DNA from: Actinomycetes bacterium
Lineage (GTDB): Bacteria; Actinomycetota; Coriobacteriia; Anaerosomatales; JAGXFU01
Direction: 5' to 3'
Length of the DNA: 64,000 nt
Assembly: GCA_024637115.1 (NCBI GenBank)
Contig: JAGXFU010000012.1
Span: forward strand, 62,001 to 126,000
This document shows, one piece after another, positions 42,124-52,567 of this stretch. The notes beneath the pieces are model-generated. The model had not been told where the DNA came from and searched no databases. It saw only the letters and a program-made list of their open reading frames with translations. Numbering within the stretch: the first letter of the stretch is position 1; the number at the start of each line of letters is the position of its first letter. The position numbers and the translations under genes were made by a program.

Positions 42124-42942
42124 ATGACTGTCGAGGAAATGCGAGCCGCCCTTTCGACCGCACGCAGCGCTGCGCGAGCAGGTGCACAGGTAATCACGGA
42201 CCGAGGTACCGAGATCGGCGCGATTCGGATCAAGGGTTCACACACCGACCTTGTCACCGAAACCGATATCGCTGCGGGCGTGGCCGTGGCCTCGGCAATC
42301 GCCTCCGACAATCCTCGGGCGCGCTTCGTTATCGAAGAGGATGAGGTCTATGAACTCGCCGGGGTTCAGCAAGGCGAACTCGACGATCCTGCAGTGTGGG
42401 TGATCGATCCCCTTGATGGCACCACCTCGTTCGTCCATGGTTTCCCCTGCTTCTCTGTCGCTGTAGCCCTGCTCGTTGCAGGCGAGCCTGTCGCAGGCGC
42501 CGTGTACAATGTCGCCGCAGAGGAACTCTTCTCTGCAGCAACCGGGCTCGGCGCGTTTCGTGGAGAAGAACGCATCCACTGCACCGACGTCGAGGCACTC
42601 GACACGTCACTGCTCATCACAGGCTTCCCGTACGATCGCGGAGAGTTGCTCGATCACCAATTGTGCGTACTGACCAGATTCCTTCGAGCACCGGTACACG
42701 GGATTCGCCGAGACGGCTCAGCTGCCGTTGACTGTTGCCACGTTGCATGCGGCCGGGCAGACGGGTTCTGGGAGTTCGGCCTTAAGCCCTGGGACATGGC
42801 TGCAGGCATTGTGATTCTCCGCGAAGCGGGTGCTGCAGTCACCGGCATCGACGGCACGCCCTGGACGCCACACTCAACCGGCCTGATAGCCGCGGGGCCA
42901 GCATTGCACCCGCTGATGGCTGATCTGATTCTGGGCAAGTAG
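42124..42942 (+). CDS. Inositol monophosphatase family protein
   Basis: A 272-residue Mg2+-dependent phosphatase of the IMPase/FBPase superfamily. Metal-binding motifs are VIEEDE, DPLDGTTSFVHG and KPWDMAAGIVIL. Substrates in the family include inositol-phosphate, fructose-1,6-bisphosphate and PAP. The ATG at 42124 has GGAGGT six bases upstream; an ATG at 42103 is less likely. Confidence 0.9.
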   Translation: MTVEEMRAALSTARSAARAGAQVITDRGTEIGAIRIKGSHTDLVTETDIAAGVAVASAIASDNPRARFVIEEDEVYELAGVQQGELDDPAVWVIDPLDGTTSFVHGFPCFSVAVALLVAGEPVAGAVYNVAAEELFSAATGLGAFRGEERIHCTDVEALDTSLLITGFPYDRGELLDHQLCVLTRFLRAPVHGIRRDGSAAVDCCHVACGRADGFWEFGLKPWDMAAGIVILREAGAAVTGIDGTPWTPHSTGLIAAGPALHPLMADLILGK

Positions 42943-42981
42943 ATCGGTAGCCGCGGCAGGGGTTCCGCGCGCAGTTACGCA

Positions 42982-43006
42982 GAAGGGCCGCCCACGGCGG
43001 CCCTTC
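42982..43006. terminator. Terminator between the inositol phosphatase gene and hemY
   Basis: Perfect 11-bp stem GAAGGGCCGCC / GGCGGCCCTTC with loop CAC. It lies between convergent genes, 39 bases after the phosphatase and 53 bases after hemY copy A. Confidence 0.8.
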
Positions 43007-43059
43007 GAGTATGTCTGAGCACGGAGCCCCTGCCGCGGCGAACACCACCGCTCTATGCT

Positions 43060-44562
43060 CTAGTAGACGCGCTTCTCTTCAACTGCATCTTCGGCCAGCT
43101 CAATGTCCCAGTCGTTTAGAACCTTCGAGACGGCGCGCTCGCCGCTCTCGATACAGTTGGGGATACCAACGCCGCGATACGAACCACCTGCGAGTGCAAG
43201 ACCGGGAATCTCGCTGCAACGCGATTCGATGGCTTCAACGCGCCCGAGATGACCCATTGTGTACTGCGGCATACCGAGATTCCATCGATAGACCCGGGCG
43301 AACAGCGCGGTTCCCTTGACGCCGAGGATACTGCGCATCTCCGCTTTCACGATCTCGATGAGTTCGGCATCTGACTTGTCCATAATCGCCTGATTCTGAG
43401 GACCGCCCACAAAGCCGCGCAGAAGAACCTTGCCCTCCGGTGCGCGTCCCGGCCATTTGGTCGAGGAGAACGTAGCTGCCAGCAGCGCACGCTTCTCCCC
43501 AGCAGGACACAAGACGCCAAAGGCATCCATGTCGATGCCGACCTCATCTTCCTTGAAGCCCAGGGAGACCGTCGCAGACGTGCTGAACGGAATATCGGCG
43601 AGCGAATCAGCGATAGCTTCATCGAACGGCCTCATAAGCGGCTCGGCGGCCCAACTCTCGGTCGCCACGATCACCGCATCACCGTCGAGCACCGTGCCAT
43701 CAGTCAGAGTGACTTTGTACCCGGCGCCAACGCGCTCAATCGCCTGCACAGCCGCACCGGTCTTCATATTCTCAACGCCTGCAGCCGATGACATCGCATC
43801 GGTCAGCTCCTGCATTCCGCCCGTGAACGAGGTGAAGAAGGTCCTCGGCTTTGCACCAGGCTGGGGAGGATATTTCTTCTTCATGTCCTCGACCATCTTG
43901 CGCATGGCGATGAAGCCTTTGAGCATGCTCCCGTGCTTCTGCTCCATTTCGAGCAGGTTCGGGAATGTCGCAGCGAGGGACATTTCTTTGGGATCGGAGG
44001 CGTGCACGCCTCCGACGAGCGGCTCGGCCAATCGATCGAGACACTCACGACCCATACGTCGGACGATAAAGCTCTCAAGCGTCTCATCGTTGAGCGTTCC
44101 CTCGGGAACCTGCTTCTTGGGAACGAACAGATCCATGCCCATGCGAATCTTGCCCGGCCATGAGAAGAGCCCTGTTGTGGCAAAAGGAACGAACTTGGTT
44201 GGTGCGAACATCATGACTCCGTCGGGCATCTCGAAGAGTTTGCCACGCGACAGAATCAGGGTCTTCTTGCGAGAGTCGTCGGTCGGCAATGTGTCGTCTT
44301 CGATACCGGCCATCTTGGCGATTCGGTGAACTGCAGGTTTGCTCGTGAGAAAGCAGTCGGGTCCGCCGTCGATAATGAACTCCGCGCCCTCAGCACCATC
44401 CCACTCGTCTGCAACTCGCTGACTTGCGATCTTCCCACCAAGACGAGGATCCTTCTCAACGAGGGTGAAGGATACGTCGTGTCCCTCCTCGGCAGCTCGT
44501 TTGACTTTATACGCCGCGCCTAGCCCCGCCGCGCCGCCTCCGATGATAATGACGTTCTTCAT
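43060..44562 (-). CDS. hemY: Protoporphyrinogen/coproporphyrinogen oxidase HemY, copy A
   Basis: A 500-residue FAD amine-oxidase-fold enzyme with the dinucleotide motif IIIGGGAAGLGAAY. HemY oxidises a porphyrinogen to a porphyrin. In many Gram-positive bacteria the substrate is coproporphyrinogen III (name CgoX); which applies here is unclear. ATG at 44562 has AAAGG upstream. It follows a second, closely similar copy by 62 bases, both in one unit after hemE and hemH. Confidence 0.9.
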   Translation of the reverse strand: MKNVIIIGGGAAGLGAAYKVKRAAEEGHDVSFTLVEKDPRLGGKIASQRVADEWDGAEGAEFIIDGGPDCFLTSKPAVHRIAKMAGIEDDTLPTDDSRKKTLILSRGKLFEMPDGVMMFAPTKFVPFATTGLFSWPGKIRMGMDLFVPKKQVPEGTLNDETLESFIVRRMGRECLDRLAEPLVGGVHASDPKEMSLAATFPNLLEMEQKHGSMLKGFIAMRKMVEDMKKKYPPQPGAKPRTFFTSFTGGMQELTDAMSSAAGVENMKTGAAVQAIERVGAGYKVTLTDGTVLDGDAVIVATESWAAEPLMRPFDEAIADSLADIPFSTSATVSLGFKEDEVGIDMDAFGVLCPAGEKRALLAATFSSTKWPGRAPEGKVLLRGFVGGPQNQAIMDKSDAELIEIVKAEMRSILGVKGTALFARVYRWNLGMPQYTMGHLGRVEAIESRCSEIPGLALAGGSYRGVGIPNCIESGERAVSKVLNDWDIELAEDAVEEKRVY

Positions 44563-44624
44563 GTGTGCCTTTCGCTCGTATGAAATGTCCGACCAAGGAG
44601 CGACCGGACAACATCCGTCCTATC

Positions 44625-46124
44625 TTAGTAGACTCGCTGTTCTTTGACAGCGTCCTCTTCCAACGTGATCCCTGCGTCCTCAAGCACTTTCGATACCGCG
44701 TGCTCTCCGCTCTCCAGACAGTTAGGGACGCCAACGCCGCGCAATCCGCCCCCGGCAAGCGCAAAGCCGTCGATCCCGGCCATGCGTGTCTCGATCTCCT
44801 CGACCCTGTCCAGATGACCGAGTGTGTACTGCGGCATTCCGCGATCCCACCTGTACACCCGCGAAAACAGGGGTGTTGCCTCCTTCGCCATACCCAGGAG
44901 ACGTGAAAGCCCACCGCGAACCGTCTCAACGAGATCGTCATCACTTCGCTCAAGGACATCTCGATTGTGAGGGCCTCCCACAAAAGCACGAAGCAGGACG
45001 GTATCCTCGGCGGCCCTGTCGGGCCACTTCGAACTTACAAGACTCACACCGGTCACCGGCTGTTTCTCGATCCGCGGCGACAGGATACCGTGCCATCCAA
45101 GATCGAACGGGCAGTCAGCGCGCGAGAATGCCAAAGCAACCGTTGCCGAGGACGTGCTCGGGATGGTGTCGAGAATGTCAGCAGTACGAGCATCCACGCT
45201 CCCGATGAGAGCGGCGGCAGCCCAGACCTCTGTGGCGACAATGACGGCGTTTCCTTCAAGAACGGTGGCGTCGGAAAGGGTGACTTCCCACATGCCATCC
45301 TCCCGCCTTGAGATCGCCGTAGCGCCCACGCCGGTTCTGATGCGCTCACGACCGGCAGCATCTGCCATGCAATCGGTGAGGTGCTGCATGCCTGAGGAGA
45401 ACGACGTGAAGAAGGTACGCCTCCGCGCTCCGGGCTTTGCTGGGTACTTCTTCTTGATCTCCTCGACCTTCTTGCGCTGGGCGAGAAATCCGCGAACCAG
45501 TGAGCCGTGAGCCTGCTCCATGTCGAGAAGCATGGGATAGGTGGCAGCAAGAGACATCTGGGCCGGATCGGACCCGTTCACTCCCCCGACAAGCGGTTCC
45601 GCGAGTCGGTCCAGCGCTTCTTGACCCAGCCTGCGCACAACCAGGCTCTCAAGACTCTCCTCGTTACGCTCTCCCGGTTCGATCTTCTTTCGAGGAAGAA
45701 CGAGATCCAGTGCCATCCGGAACTTAGCAGGCCACGAGTAGAGCCGAGTGGTTGCCATTGGAAGGATCTTGGTGGGCGCAAACATCATGATGCCATCAGG
45801 CAATTCAACAAGACGTCCATTCTTCACAATCAACGTCTTCTTGTTCTCATCACACGTCGAGACCTCATCGTCGATGATGCCAAGCAGCCGAGCAACTCGA
45901 TGCACGGCGGTCTTATCCGTCAGGAAGGAGTCGGACCCTCCATCAACAACGAACGACTCACCGAGATCGCTCGTGATGTGGTCGGTGGCAAGCTTGCCGC
46001 CCAGTCGATCCGACTTCTCCACGAGAAGGAAGTCAACATCGTGTCCGGCGTCGGCTGCTCTTCGGATCTTATAGGCAGCGCCGAGACCGGCTACTCCTCC
46101 GCCAATGATTATGGTTGTGTGCAC
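44625..46124 (-). CDS. hemY: Protoporphyrinogen/coproporphyrinogen oxidase HemY, copy B
   Basis: A 499-residue paralogue of copy A (IIIGGGVAGLGAAYKIRRA and many shared segments such as DRLAEPLVGGV and KKYPAKPGAR), evidently a tandem duplication. The GTG start at 46124 has AGAGGA seven bases upstream. The FAD and substrate regions look intact in both. The two C-termini are almost the same (KEQRVY vs EEKRVY). It follows hemH by 85 bases. Confidence 0.9.
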   Translation of the reverse strand: MHTTIIIGGGVAGLGAAYKIRRAADAGHDVDFLLVEKSDRLGGKLATDHITSDLGESFVVDGGSDSFLTDKTAVHRVARLLGIIDDEVSTCDENKKTLIVKNGRLVELPDGIMMFAPTKILPMATTRLYSWPAKFRMALDLVLPRKKIEPGERNEESLESLVVRRLGQEALDRLAEPLVGGVNGSDPAQMSLAATYPMLLDMEQAHGSLVRGFLAQRKKVEEIKKKYPAKPGARRRTFFTSFSSGMQHLTDCMADAAGRERIRTGVGATAISRREDGMWEVTLSDATVLEGNAVIVATEVWAAAALIGSVDARTADILDTIPSTSSATVALAFSRADCPFDLGWHGILSPRIEKQPVTGVSLVSSKWPDRAAEDTVLLRAFVGGPHNRDVLERSDDDLVETVRGGLSRLLGMAKEATPLFSRVYRWDRGMPQYTLGHLDRVEEIETRMAGIDGFALAGGGLRGVGVPNCLESGEHAVSKVLEDAGITLEEDAVKEQRVY

Positions 46125-46209
46125 GCGAAAATCCTCTCTGAGGCTCTCTTTGTGCCGGAAGAAAGCGAATGATCATGAGACTGCCTGCGTTGACGGACTG
46201 AACCGCCGA

Positions 46210-47235
46210 CTACCGTTCCCCTGTGTCCGCACTCCTGCGTGAGACGACTTCCGCGATCGATCGAGCAATCTGGGCGATGAGCTCGGGAGCATCATTTGGA
46301 GCAACGCCACGGTCGAAGGTGATGCCGAGTTCGCGCGCGCGATCCGCCTCGACGATATCAAGATCGTAGCGCGTCTCCATATGCTCGGTCGCGAACCCGA
46401 TCGGGCTCACCACGAGAGCCGCGAAGCCACTCTCTGCCGCTACGCTCATTACATCTTCAATGTCCGGACCCAGCCACTCGCCGGGTCGTTGGCCTTTGGA
46501 CTGATACGCCAGCAACCACGGGCGTCCCGAGTCAGGAGCGCCGAATGACGCAATACCGGGCAACCGTGCACTGTCCGTGAACTCAGCGGCAGATGGCATG
46601 TCCAGTCGCGCTGCTATCTCACGTGCGACCACTCGTAGTCCACTCGCGTAGAGCTCCGGGTTCTGCAGATCCTCCACGGGCAGACTATGCGCGGTAAAGA
46701 CCGTCAGAACGTCACCGGGATCGGTATCGAGTCGATCGGTGGCCTCGCGAAGTTCTTGGGCGTGCAGTTCTACGAACGCATCGAGCGTATGCAGCGGCGG
46801 AAGGTATGTGACCGCCAGGCCCGGAAGACCAGGAAGCGCCTCCTCCACCGCACACATATACGCTGTGTTCGTAGCTTTCGACTCAAACGGAGACAGCGAT
46901 ACTGCAATCACATGCCTGATGTCAGCGTCGTAGAACTCGCCCAGCGTATCGCCGATCTTGGGTGGTGTGTAGCGAAAGCCGACCCGTACCGGTATCACAA
47001 GACCATCTGAGGCCAGCCTCGATTCGAGTGCCATCGCCATGTCGGCAGCAATCTCCGGCAGCGGCGATTTGCCGCCAATCTGCGCATAGCGTGACTGAAT
47101 ACGCTCCAGCATGGGTCCCACCGGCTCGCGGCCGATCAGTTCACACATGAAGGGCCCAACCGCCTCCAGGCAGTCGGGACCTCCATATGCCATAACGAGA
47201 ACGGCTGTGCGCGGTTCATGAATCCCCGCGGTCAC
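46210..47235 (-). CDS. hemH: Ferrochelatase
   Basis: A 341-residue enzyme inserting Fe2+ into the porphyrin ring. The family features are VLVMAYGGPDCLEAV at the N-terminus, the FTAHSLPVED segment with the metal-binding histidine, and VVSPIGFATEHMETRYD near the C-terminus. In the coproporphyrin pathway it would be called CpfC. The GTG start overlaps the hemE stop by four bases. Confidence 0.93.
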   Translation of the reverse strand: MTAGIHEPRTAVLVMAYGGPDCLEAVGPFMCELIGREPVGPMLERIQSRYAQIGGKSPLPEIAADMAMALESRLASDGLVIPVRVGFRYTPPKIGDTLGEFYDADIRHVIAVSLSPFESKATNTAYMCAVEEALPGLPGLAVTYLPPLHTLDAFVELHAQELREATDRLDTDPGDVLTVFTAHSLPVEDLQNPELYASGLRVVAREIAARLDMPSAAEFTDSARLPGIASFGAPDSGRPWLLAYQSKGQRPGEWLGPDIEDVMSVAAESGFAALVVSPIGFATEHMETRYDLDIVEADRARELGITFDRGVAPNDAPELIAQIARSIAEVVSRRSADTGER

Positions 47236-48308
47236 GAAACGGCTCCTCCGCGAATGCGATCAGAGTGCGTGTGAACGTAGGAAATCATCTTCCTGGCCTT
47301 TTCGGGATCGCTCGTCTTGTGAATCCCGTGACCGAGGTTGAAGATGTGGCCCGGACGGGTGCCGACAGCCTCGAGGATCTCAACAACCATCTGCTCCAGT
47401 TCTTCATCCGGCGCGAACAGAGCGACAGGATCGATGTTTCCCTGGATGCCAAACTTGGGGTCGATCAGCTCGACGGCCTTCTTCATGTCGAGACGCCAGT
47501 CGATGCCAACAACGTCGCCGCCCGCCTTCTGAACCAGATCGATCATCGATGTTGCTCCATTGGCAAAATGAATCAGCGGCACGCCCTCGGGCACGACCTT
47601 GTCGCCGTGCGCCTTTACTTCGGCGATCACACGCGTGGTATACGGAAGGATATAGCGCTCATAGTCGCGGGGGGCAACGTAGCCAACCCAGCTGTCAAAG
47701 AGTTGCATGACCTGAGCGCCCGCATCGATCTGAGCTTGCATATACGCGATGACGGTGTCGGAGAACTTGGTCATGAGCATGTCCCATGCCTTGGGATTCC
47801 CCCACATGAGCGCCTTGCAGTTCTCGTAGTCGCGCGTTCCCTGGCCCTCGATGGCATAGCTCGCCAACGTGAACGGGGCACCGGCAAAGCCAATGAGCGG
47901 CACTTTGTCCACGAGTTCACCGCGGAGAATCTTGAGTGCATCCATGACGTAGCCCGTGTCATCAATCGGATCAGCGACTCTGAGCCTCTCGACATCTGAC
48001 GTTGTACGAATCGGGTTGTGGATAACCGGACCCTCGCCCTTGGCGAACGTCAGATCGAGTCCCATTCCAGTGAATGAGACAAGGATGTCGGAGAAGAGAA
48101 TCGCTGCGTCGACTCCCACGAGGTCGACTGGCTGTAGCGTGACTTCCACCGCAAGTTCCGGTGTACGGCACATCTCGAGAAAACCGTGCTTTGAACGGAT
48201 TGCCCGGTACTCCTCCATATAGCGTCCAGCCTGGCGCATCATCCAAACGGGAGTGCGCTCGGTTTGTTCCTTGCGCGCGGCGCGCAGAAAAAGGTCATTG
48301 AAAGCCAT
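47232..48308 (-). CDS. hemE: Uroporphyrinogen decarboxylase
   Basis: A 358-residue cytoplasmic enzyme converting uroporphyrinogen III to coproporphyrinogen III. The active-site segment RTPVWMMRQAGRYMEEYR is at residues about 18-35, and LFSDILV and GIDWRLDM lie further on. ATG at 48308 with AAAGGAA upstream. First gene of the hemE-hemH-hemY(B)-hemY(A) unit. Confidence 0.95.
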   Translation of the reverse strand: MAFNDLFLRAARKEQTERTPVWMMRQAGRYMEEYRAIRSKHGFLEMCRTPELAVEVTLQPVDLVGVDAAILFSDILVSFTGMGLDLTFAKGEGPVIHNPIRTTSDVERLRVADPIDDTGYVMDALKILRGELVDKVPLIGFAGAPFTLASYAIEGQGTRDYENCKALMWGNPKAWDMLMTKFSDTVIAYMQAQIDAGAQVMQLFDSWVGYVAPRDYERYILPYTTRVIAEVKAHGDKVVPEGVPLIHFANGATSMIDLVQKAGGDVVGIDWRLDMKKAVELIDPKFGIQGNIDPVALFAPDEELEQMVVEILEAVGTRPGHIFNLGHGIHKTSDPEKARKMISYVHTHSDRIRGGAVS

Positions 48309-48487
48309 GAGGGCGTTCCTTTCCGGATGCCGGTCCACGAACTCGGGGGTTAAGAATCGACAGCGATTCTACCACGAATGAAGCGTCTCGACTCAGTGAC
48401 CAACAACACTCGCGGGCCCCTGCCCGTCCCCTTCGAGGGACGAGCGAGGCCCGCGTCTGTCTACGCTGAATCGCTGTGCACAACGTT

Positions 48488-50479
48488 CTATGCGTCGGGA
48501 CGAGTCTCCAAGATGATCTTCACGATTGACGGATCAGCAAGCGTGGAGATGTCGCCGAAAGCGCTCATATCCGTCTCACCTGCAGCGATCTTGCGAAGAA
48601 TACGGCGCATGATCTTGCCAGAACGGGTCTTGGGAAGCTCGGGAACAAGGTGAATCTGATCAGGAGTAGCAATCGGCCCGATCTGCTGGCGAACGTGACC
48701 GACCAACTGCTTGACGAGGTTGTCACTCGCCTCCTGGTCACCACGAAGAATGACGTAGGCGTAGATACCCTCACCCTTGATGTCGTGGGGGAAACCGACT
48801 ACAGCCGCCTCGGCTACCGACGCATGCGAGACAAGAGCGCTCTCGACCTCGGCGGTACCCATTCTGTGTCCGGAGACGTTGATAACATCGTCCACGCGAC
48901 CAAGGAGCCAATAGTAGCCATCCTCGTCCTTGCGGGCACCATCACCAGAGAAGTAGTAGCCCGGGAACGTGGTGAAATACACTTCTTTCGTTCGCTCGGT
49001 GCCGTCCTTGCCCCACATGCCTCGAAGCATTCCCGGCCACGGCTTGGCGATACACAGACGACCGCCTGAGCCATCGGGTACCGGCGACTTGTCCTCATTG
49101 AGGATCACCGGGTCGATGCCGAACATCGGGCGTGTTGCGGAGCCAGGCTTCATGGGCGTTGCGCCGGGAAGGTTGGTGATCATGTGACCACCGGTCTCGG
49201 TCTGCCAGTAGGTGTCCACGATCGGCACACGCTCGCGACCAATGTGCTTGTAGTACCACATCCACGCTTCGGGGTTGATCGGCTCGCCTACCGTGCCGAG
49301 CACGCGCAACGTTGAGAGATCGTACTTGGCCGGCCACTCCTCGCCAAGCTTCATGAGGGCGCGAATCGCCGTGGGAGCAGTGTAGAACTGGTTAACGCCG
49401 TGCTTGTCCACGACTTCCCAGAAGCGACCTGCATCCGGATACGTGGGAGTGCCCTCGAACATAAGCGAGGTGGCGCCGATGCAGAGCGGACCATAGACGA
49501 TGTAGCTGTGACCGGTGATCCAGCCGATATCCGCTGTACACCAGTAGACGTCCTCATCGTGATAGTCGAACGTGTACTTGAACGACAGTGCCGTAAAGAG
49601 CAGGTAGCCTGCGGTCGTATGCACGATACCCTTGGGCTTACCCGTGGAACCGGAGGTGTAGAGGATAAAGAGTGGATCCTCTGAATCCATCCATTCGATA
49701 TCACAGTGACGCGCGATATCGGAGGCACGCACTTCCTCGTGATACCAGTAGTCACGATCCGGCTCCATGTCGACGCGAGTCTGGGCGCGGGAAACGACTA
49801 TGACGCTCGTGACCGTGGGGCACTCGAGCAGAGCTTCGTCACACATGGCCTTAAGCGGAACAACGCGTCCGCCTCGAATGCCTTCATCGGCGGTGATGAC
49901 CATCTTTGCTTCGCAGTCTTGAATTCGATCGCGAAGCGCCTGGGCAGAGAAGCCACCAAAGACAATCGAGTGGATCGCTCCGATACGCGCGCAAGCGAGC
50001 ATCGCAATCGCCAGCTCAGGAATCATTGGCATGTAGATGGCGACACGATCGCCCTTCTTGACTCCATGCTTCTTGAGCACGTTGGCAAAGCGGCACACCT
50101 TGTAGTAGAGCGACTGATACGTGTAGACCTTGCTACGACCCTCATCTGATTCCCAGATGATGGCCGCCTTGTTGCGACGCCAGGTCGTTAGGTGACGATC
50201 GATGCAGTTATAGGCGACGTTGGTCTTGCCACCCTTGAACCACTCGATGCGAGGGGTGTCGAATTCATAGTCGAGAACCGTATCCCACTTCTTGTGCCAG
50301 TAGAGATACTCCTCTGCCATTTCAGCCCAGAACCCTTCAGGGTCCTCGACCGAGCGGTTGTAAATCGCCTCATACTCTTCCATGGACTTGATGTGCGCAT
50401 TCTCTTTCACCCAGTCCGCAGGTTCCACCACGCGCAATTCACTCATCATAGATTCAATCGAGGTGGACTCTTCAGTCAT
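48488..50479 (-). CDS. acsA: Acetyl-CoA synthetase
   Basis: A 663-residue AMP-forming acetate:CoA ligase. The AMP-binding motif is [15 protein letters not shown], the later motifs YWQTETGG and [23 protein letters not shown] are present, and the regulatory lysine sits in [11 protein letters not shown], a target of protein acetylation. The ATG at 50479 has AGGAGG five bases upstream. A single-gene unit with a long upstream region. Confidence 0.96.
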   Translation of the reverse strand: MTEESTSIESMMSELRVVEPADWVKENAHIKSMEEYEAIYNRSVEDPEGFWAEMAEEYLYWHKKWDTVLDYEFDTPRIEWFKGGKTNVAYNCIDRHLTTWRRNKAAIIWESDEGRSKVYTYQSLYYKVCRFANVLKKHGVKKGDRVAIYMPMIPELAIAMLACARIGAIHSIVFGGFSAQALRDRIQDCEAKMVITADEGIRGGRVVPLKAMCDEALLECPTVTSVIVVSRAQTRVDMEPDRDYWYHEEVRASDIARHCDIEWMDSEDPLFILYTSGSTGKPKGIVHTTAGYLLFTALSFKYTFDYHDEDVYWCTADIGWITGHSYIVYGPLCIGATSLMFEGTPTYPDAGRFWEVVDKHGVNQFYTAPTAIRALMKLGEEWPAKYDLSTLRVLGTVGEPINPEAWMWYYKHIGRERVPIVDTYWQTETGGHMITNLPGATPMKPGSATRPMFGIDPVILNEDKSPVPDGSGGRLCIAKPWPGMLRGMWGKDGTERTKEVYFTTFPGYYFSGDGARKDEDGYYWLLGRVDDVINVSGHRMGTAEVESALVSHASVAEAAVVGFPHDIKGEGIYAYVILRGDQEASDNLVKQLVGHVRQQIGPIATPDQIHLVPELPKTRSGKIMRRILRKIAAGETDMSAFGDISTLADPSIVKIILETRPDA

Positions 50480-50987
50480 GTGGGCCTCCTTAGTCCGCCG
50501 CTCATATACATGTACTCGTCGGTCAGGGATCGGTCGCAACGGCATTAAGCGAACCGGCAATCCCCCCTCGGGCGCGTGACCGCGATATGAGGTCAATATT
50601 ACCTGGATACAGCCGTGGCAACCTATGAGTTATCAGGTAGACGGTGTTGATTTTTCGGTGAGCGGAGAGAGCCGGGCAGACCGACGGGTCGTCGGATCAC
50701 TCACCTATCCCCGCAGGTAGGCAGGTTGTCAGATTGCACTTGTAACAATAGTTGCAACGCGGCTATTCGTGCGGTATCTTGTTTAATAGTTAACAGTTTC
50801 CCTTCCCAACACAAGCCGCATCCGGGGGATCCGGACGGCAACAAGAGAAGCGGGGCATCGTCGACCGGCATCACGATGTGTGTGTGGCCACCAGGCAGGC
50901 GACACAGTATCCGCGCAGAGACTCAGGGGTAGTACGGGAAGAGGAATATGAAGGCCCCGGCCCGAAGGCTGGGGTCTTCGACTTTCT
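50480..50987. promoter_or_regulatory. 508-base intergenic region upstream of acsA
   Basis: No gene is supported. It contains the acsA promoter region, an inverted repeat TTGTAAC-AATA-GTTGCAA (50740-50757; one mismatch in the arms), an A/T-rich patch (50780-50800) and the terminator of the ASKHA gene at the right end. Confidence 0.5.
50950..50979 (-). terminator. Terminator of the ASKHA-DegV-HIT-xse unit
   Basis: 13-bp stem (with two G-U pairs) GAAGGCCCCGGCC / GGCTGGGGTCTTC; on the transcript strand the loop is the stable UUCG tetraloop. It is eight bases after the stop of the ASKHA gene and is followed by ATATTCC. Confidence 0.88.
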
Positions 50988-52565
50988 CTAGGAGAATCCC
51001 TTTCGCATCGTGAATCTGCGCAGTGCCGTGGCGGGGACAAAGCCGTCGGTGAATGACTGCTCAGATGCGAGCTCGATGTGCTCGGCCTTCTCAGAGAACC
51101 CTTCGATATCGCCCTCAAGCGTCATATCCAGGGCAACAGAAGCGGCCCCCAGCAGCGCGGCATCGTTGACGACAACGACTCGGTCGATCATCTCCTCGGG
51201 GATCACCCCTGTGTTCACGAGATCCTCAACCGACAAAGCAGACCCAAAGCCGCCGGTGATCACGAACCTCTTCAAACGCTTTGGCTTCAACCTCGAGTAT
51301 TTCGACAACACGAGAATGCCGGCGGCAATGGCTGCCTTGGCCGTCTGAAACGCGCGAACATCGAGCTGTGACAGGAACACCGGCGCTTCAGTCGTGCCTA
51401 CATTGACCCGGAGCACCCCATTCTCATCGCGGTCGAAGAGACTGGCCAAGGGACCCGATTGCTGCATCGCGCCCTGGGCGTCCAGGTGCCCGACCGACAA
51501 CAGCAGGGCAACGACCGACACCAGCCCCGAGCCAGAAAGCCACGTGGGCGCCTCCCCACCGATCACTATTGGTGTGAGAATGTCGGATTCGTAGTCAAGC
51601 GAGACGATGGCTCCATCCACTGCAGGGCCTCCACACGAGAGCCCCCATCCCTCGAATGCGGGGCCGGCCGCAGCTGAAGCGAACAACAACCGCCGCTTCC
51701 AACGCACCACCATCTCTGCGTTCGTGCCGATATCGATGAACATACAGTCGTCCTCAGCCGCAATGATCCCGGCAGCAAACATGCCTGCCAAAATGTCTCC
51801 ACCGACCATCGCCCCAAGCGGTGAGATTGCGGAGAATGTAGCGCGCTCGAGCGCCACAGATAGTTCAGTGCTCGAGAACTCGCCTGAAATGCCCGACGGA
51901 AGAGAAAACGGGGCGGCTGCCAAGGGTGCGATCTCGGCGTTGATGAGCAGCGCCATCATCGCGGTGTTCCCCGCGAACACAACCCGGGTGATGCGGTCAA
52001 AGCACGCGCCCGCATGACCGCACGCCTCTTCGAGCACTTCGAGCACGGATGCAATTGCTGCAGCGTGTAGATCCGAGGCCCCGCCGCTCATGGCATGTGC
52101 GATTCGCGAAACTACGTCGGCCCCATATGCCTGCTGGCGATTGGCCGCAACAGCCCTCCCGAGCTCCCTGCCCGATACGCCGCCGACAATCACGGCGGAC
52201 ACCGTTGATGTGCCCAGATCCACTGCAGCGACAAAGAGATCATCCTGGACAGGGTCTTCGCCCGCCGTAGAGCTGACTCCAGTTGCCACGAGCGGGCGAA
52301 TCGTCACAGGCGAATCAACACGGGCACGGCATGACAACCGAATCCCCGGTGGCGCTACAGCCAGGCCACGCTTCTCCTGCTCATCCGGGGGCATCAAATC
52401 ACCGTCAAGAACTTTCACCGCGCACTTGCCGCACACTCCTCTGCCACCGCACGGAGCGGAAATGAGCACTCCTGCTGCCCGCGCGGCATCGAGAACAGTC
52501 TCGCCGGAATCAACCCATGCGGTTATCCCGGCCGGAACAAAGGTGACGGGGGTGCGCAAAGACAT
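50988..52565 (-). CDS. ASKHA-family ATPase with N-terminal [2Fe-2S] ferredoxin domain (RACo-like)
   Basis: A 525-residue protein. Residues 1-85 form a plant-type ferredoxin domain with cysteines 39, 45, 48 and 79 (CGGRGVCGKC and LSCRA). The rest resembles ASKHA ATPases (DLGTSTVSAVIVGG; DIGTNAEMV; FVITGGFGSAL). Members such as RACo/RamA use ATP to re-reduce corrinoid methyl-transfer proteins. No corrinoid protein is in the window, so the partner is unknown. The ATG at 52565 is two bases after the DegV stop, with GAGGACT as ribosome site. Confidence 0.88.
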   Translation of the reverse strand: MSLRTPVTFVPAGITAWVDSGETVLDAARAAGVLISAPCGGRGVCGKCAVKVLDGDLMPPDEQEKRGLAVAPPGIRLSCRARVDSPVTIRPLVATGVSSTAGEDPVQDDLFVAAVDLGTSTVSAVIVGGVSGRELGRAVAANRQQAYGADVVSRIAHAMSGGASDLHAAAIASVLEVLEEACGHAGACFDRITRVVFAGNTAMMALLINAEIAPLAAAPFSLPSGISGEFSSTELSVALERATFSAISPLGAMVGGDILAGMFAAGIIAAEDDCMFIDIGTNAEMVVRWKRRLLFASAAAGPAFEGWGLSCGGPAVDGAIVSLDYESDILTPIVIGGEAPTWLSGSGLVSVVALLLSVGHLDAQGAMQQSGPLASLFDRDENGVLRVNVGTTEAPVFLSQLDVRAFQTAKAAIAAGILVLSKYSRLKPKRLKRFVITGGFGSALSVEDLVNTGVIPEEMIDRVVVVNDAALLGAASVALDMTLEGDIEGFSEKAEHIELASEQSFTDGFVPATALRRFTMRKGFS

Positions 52566-52567
52566 GT

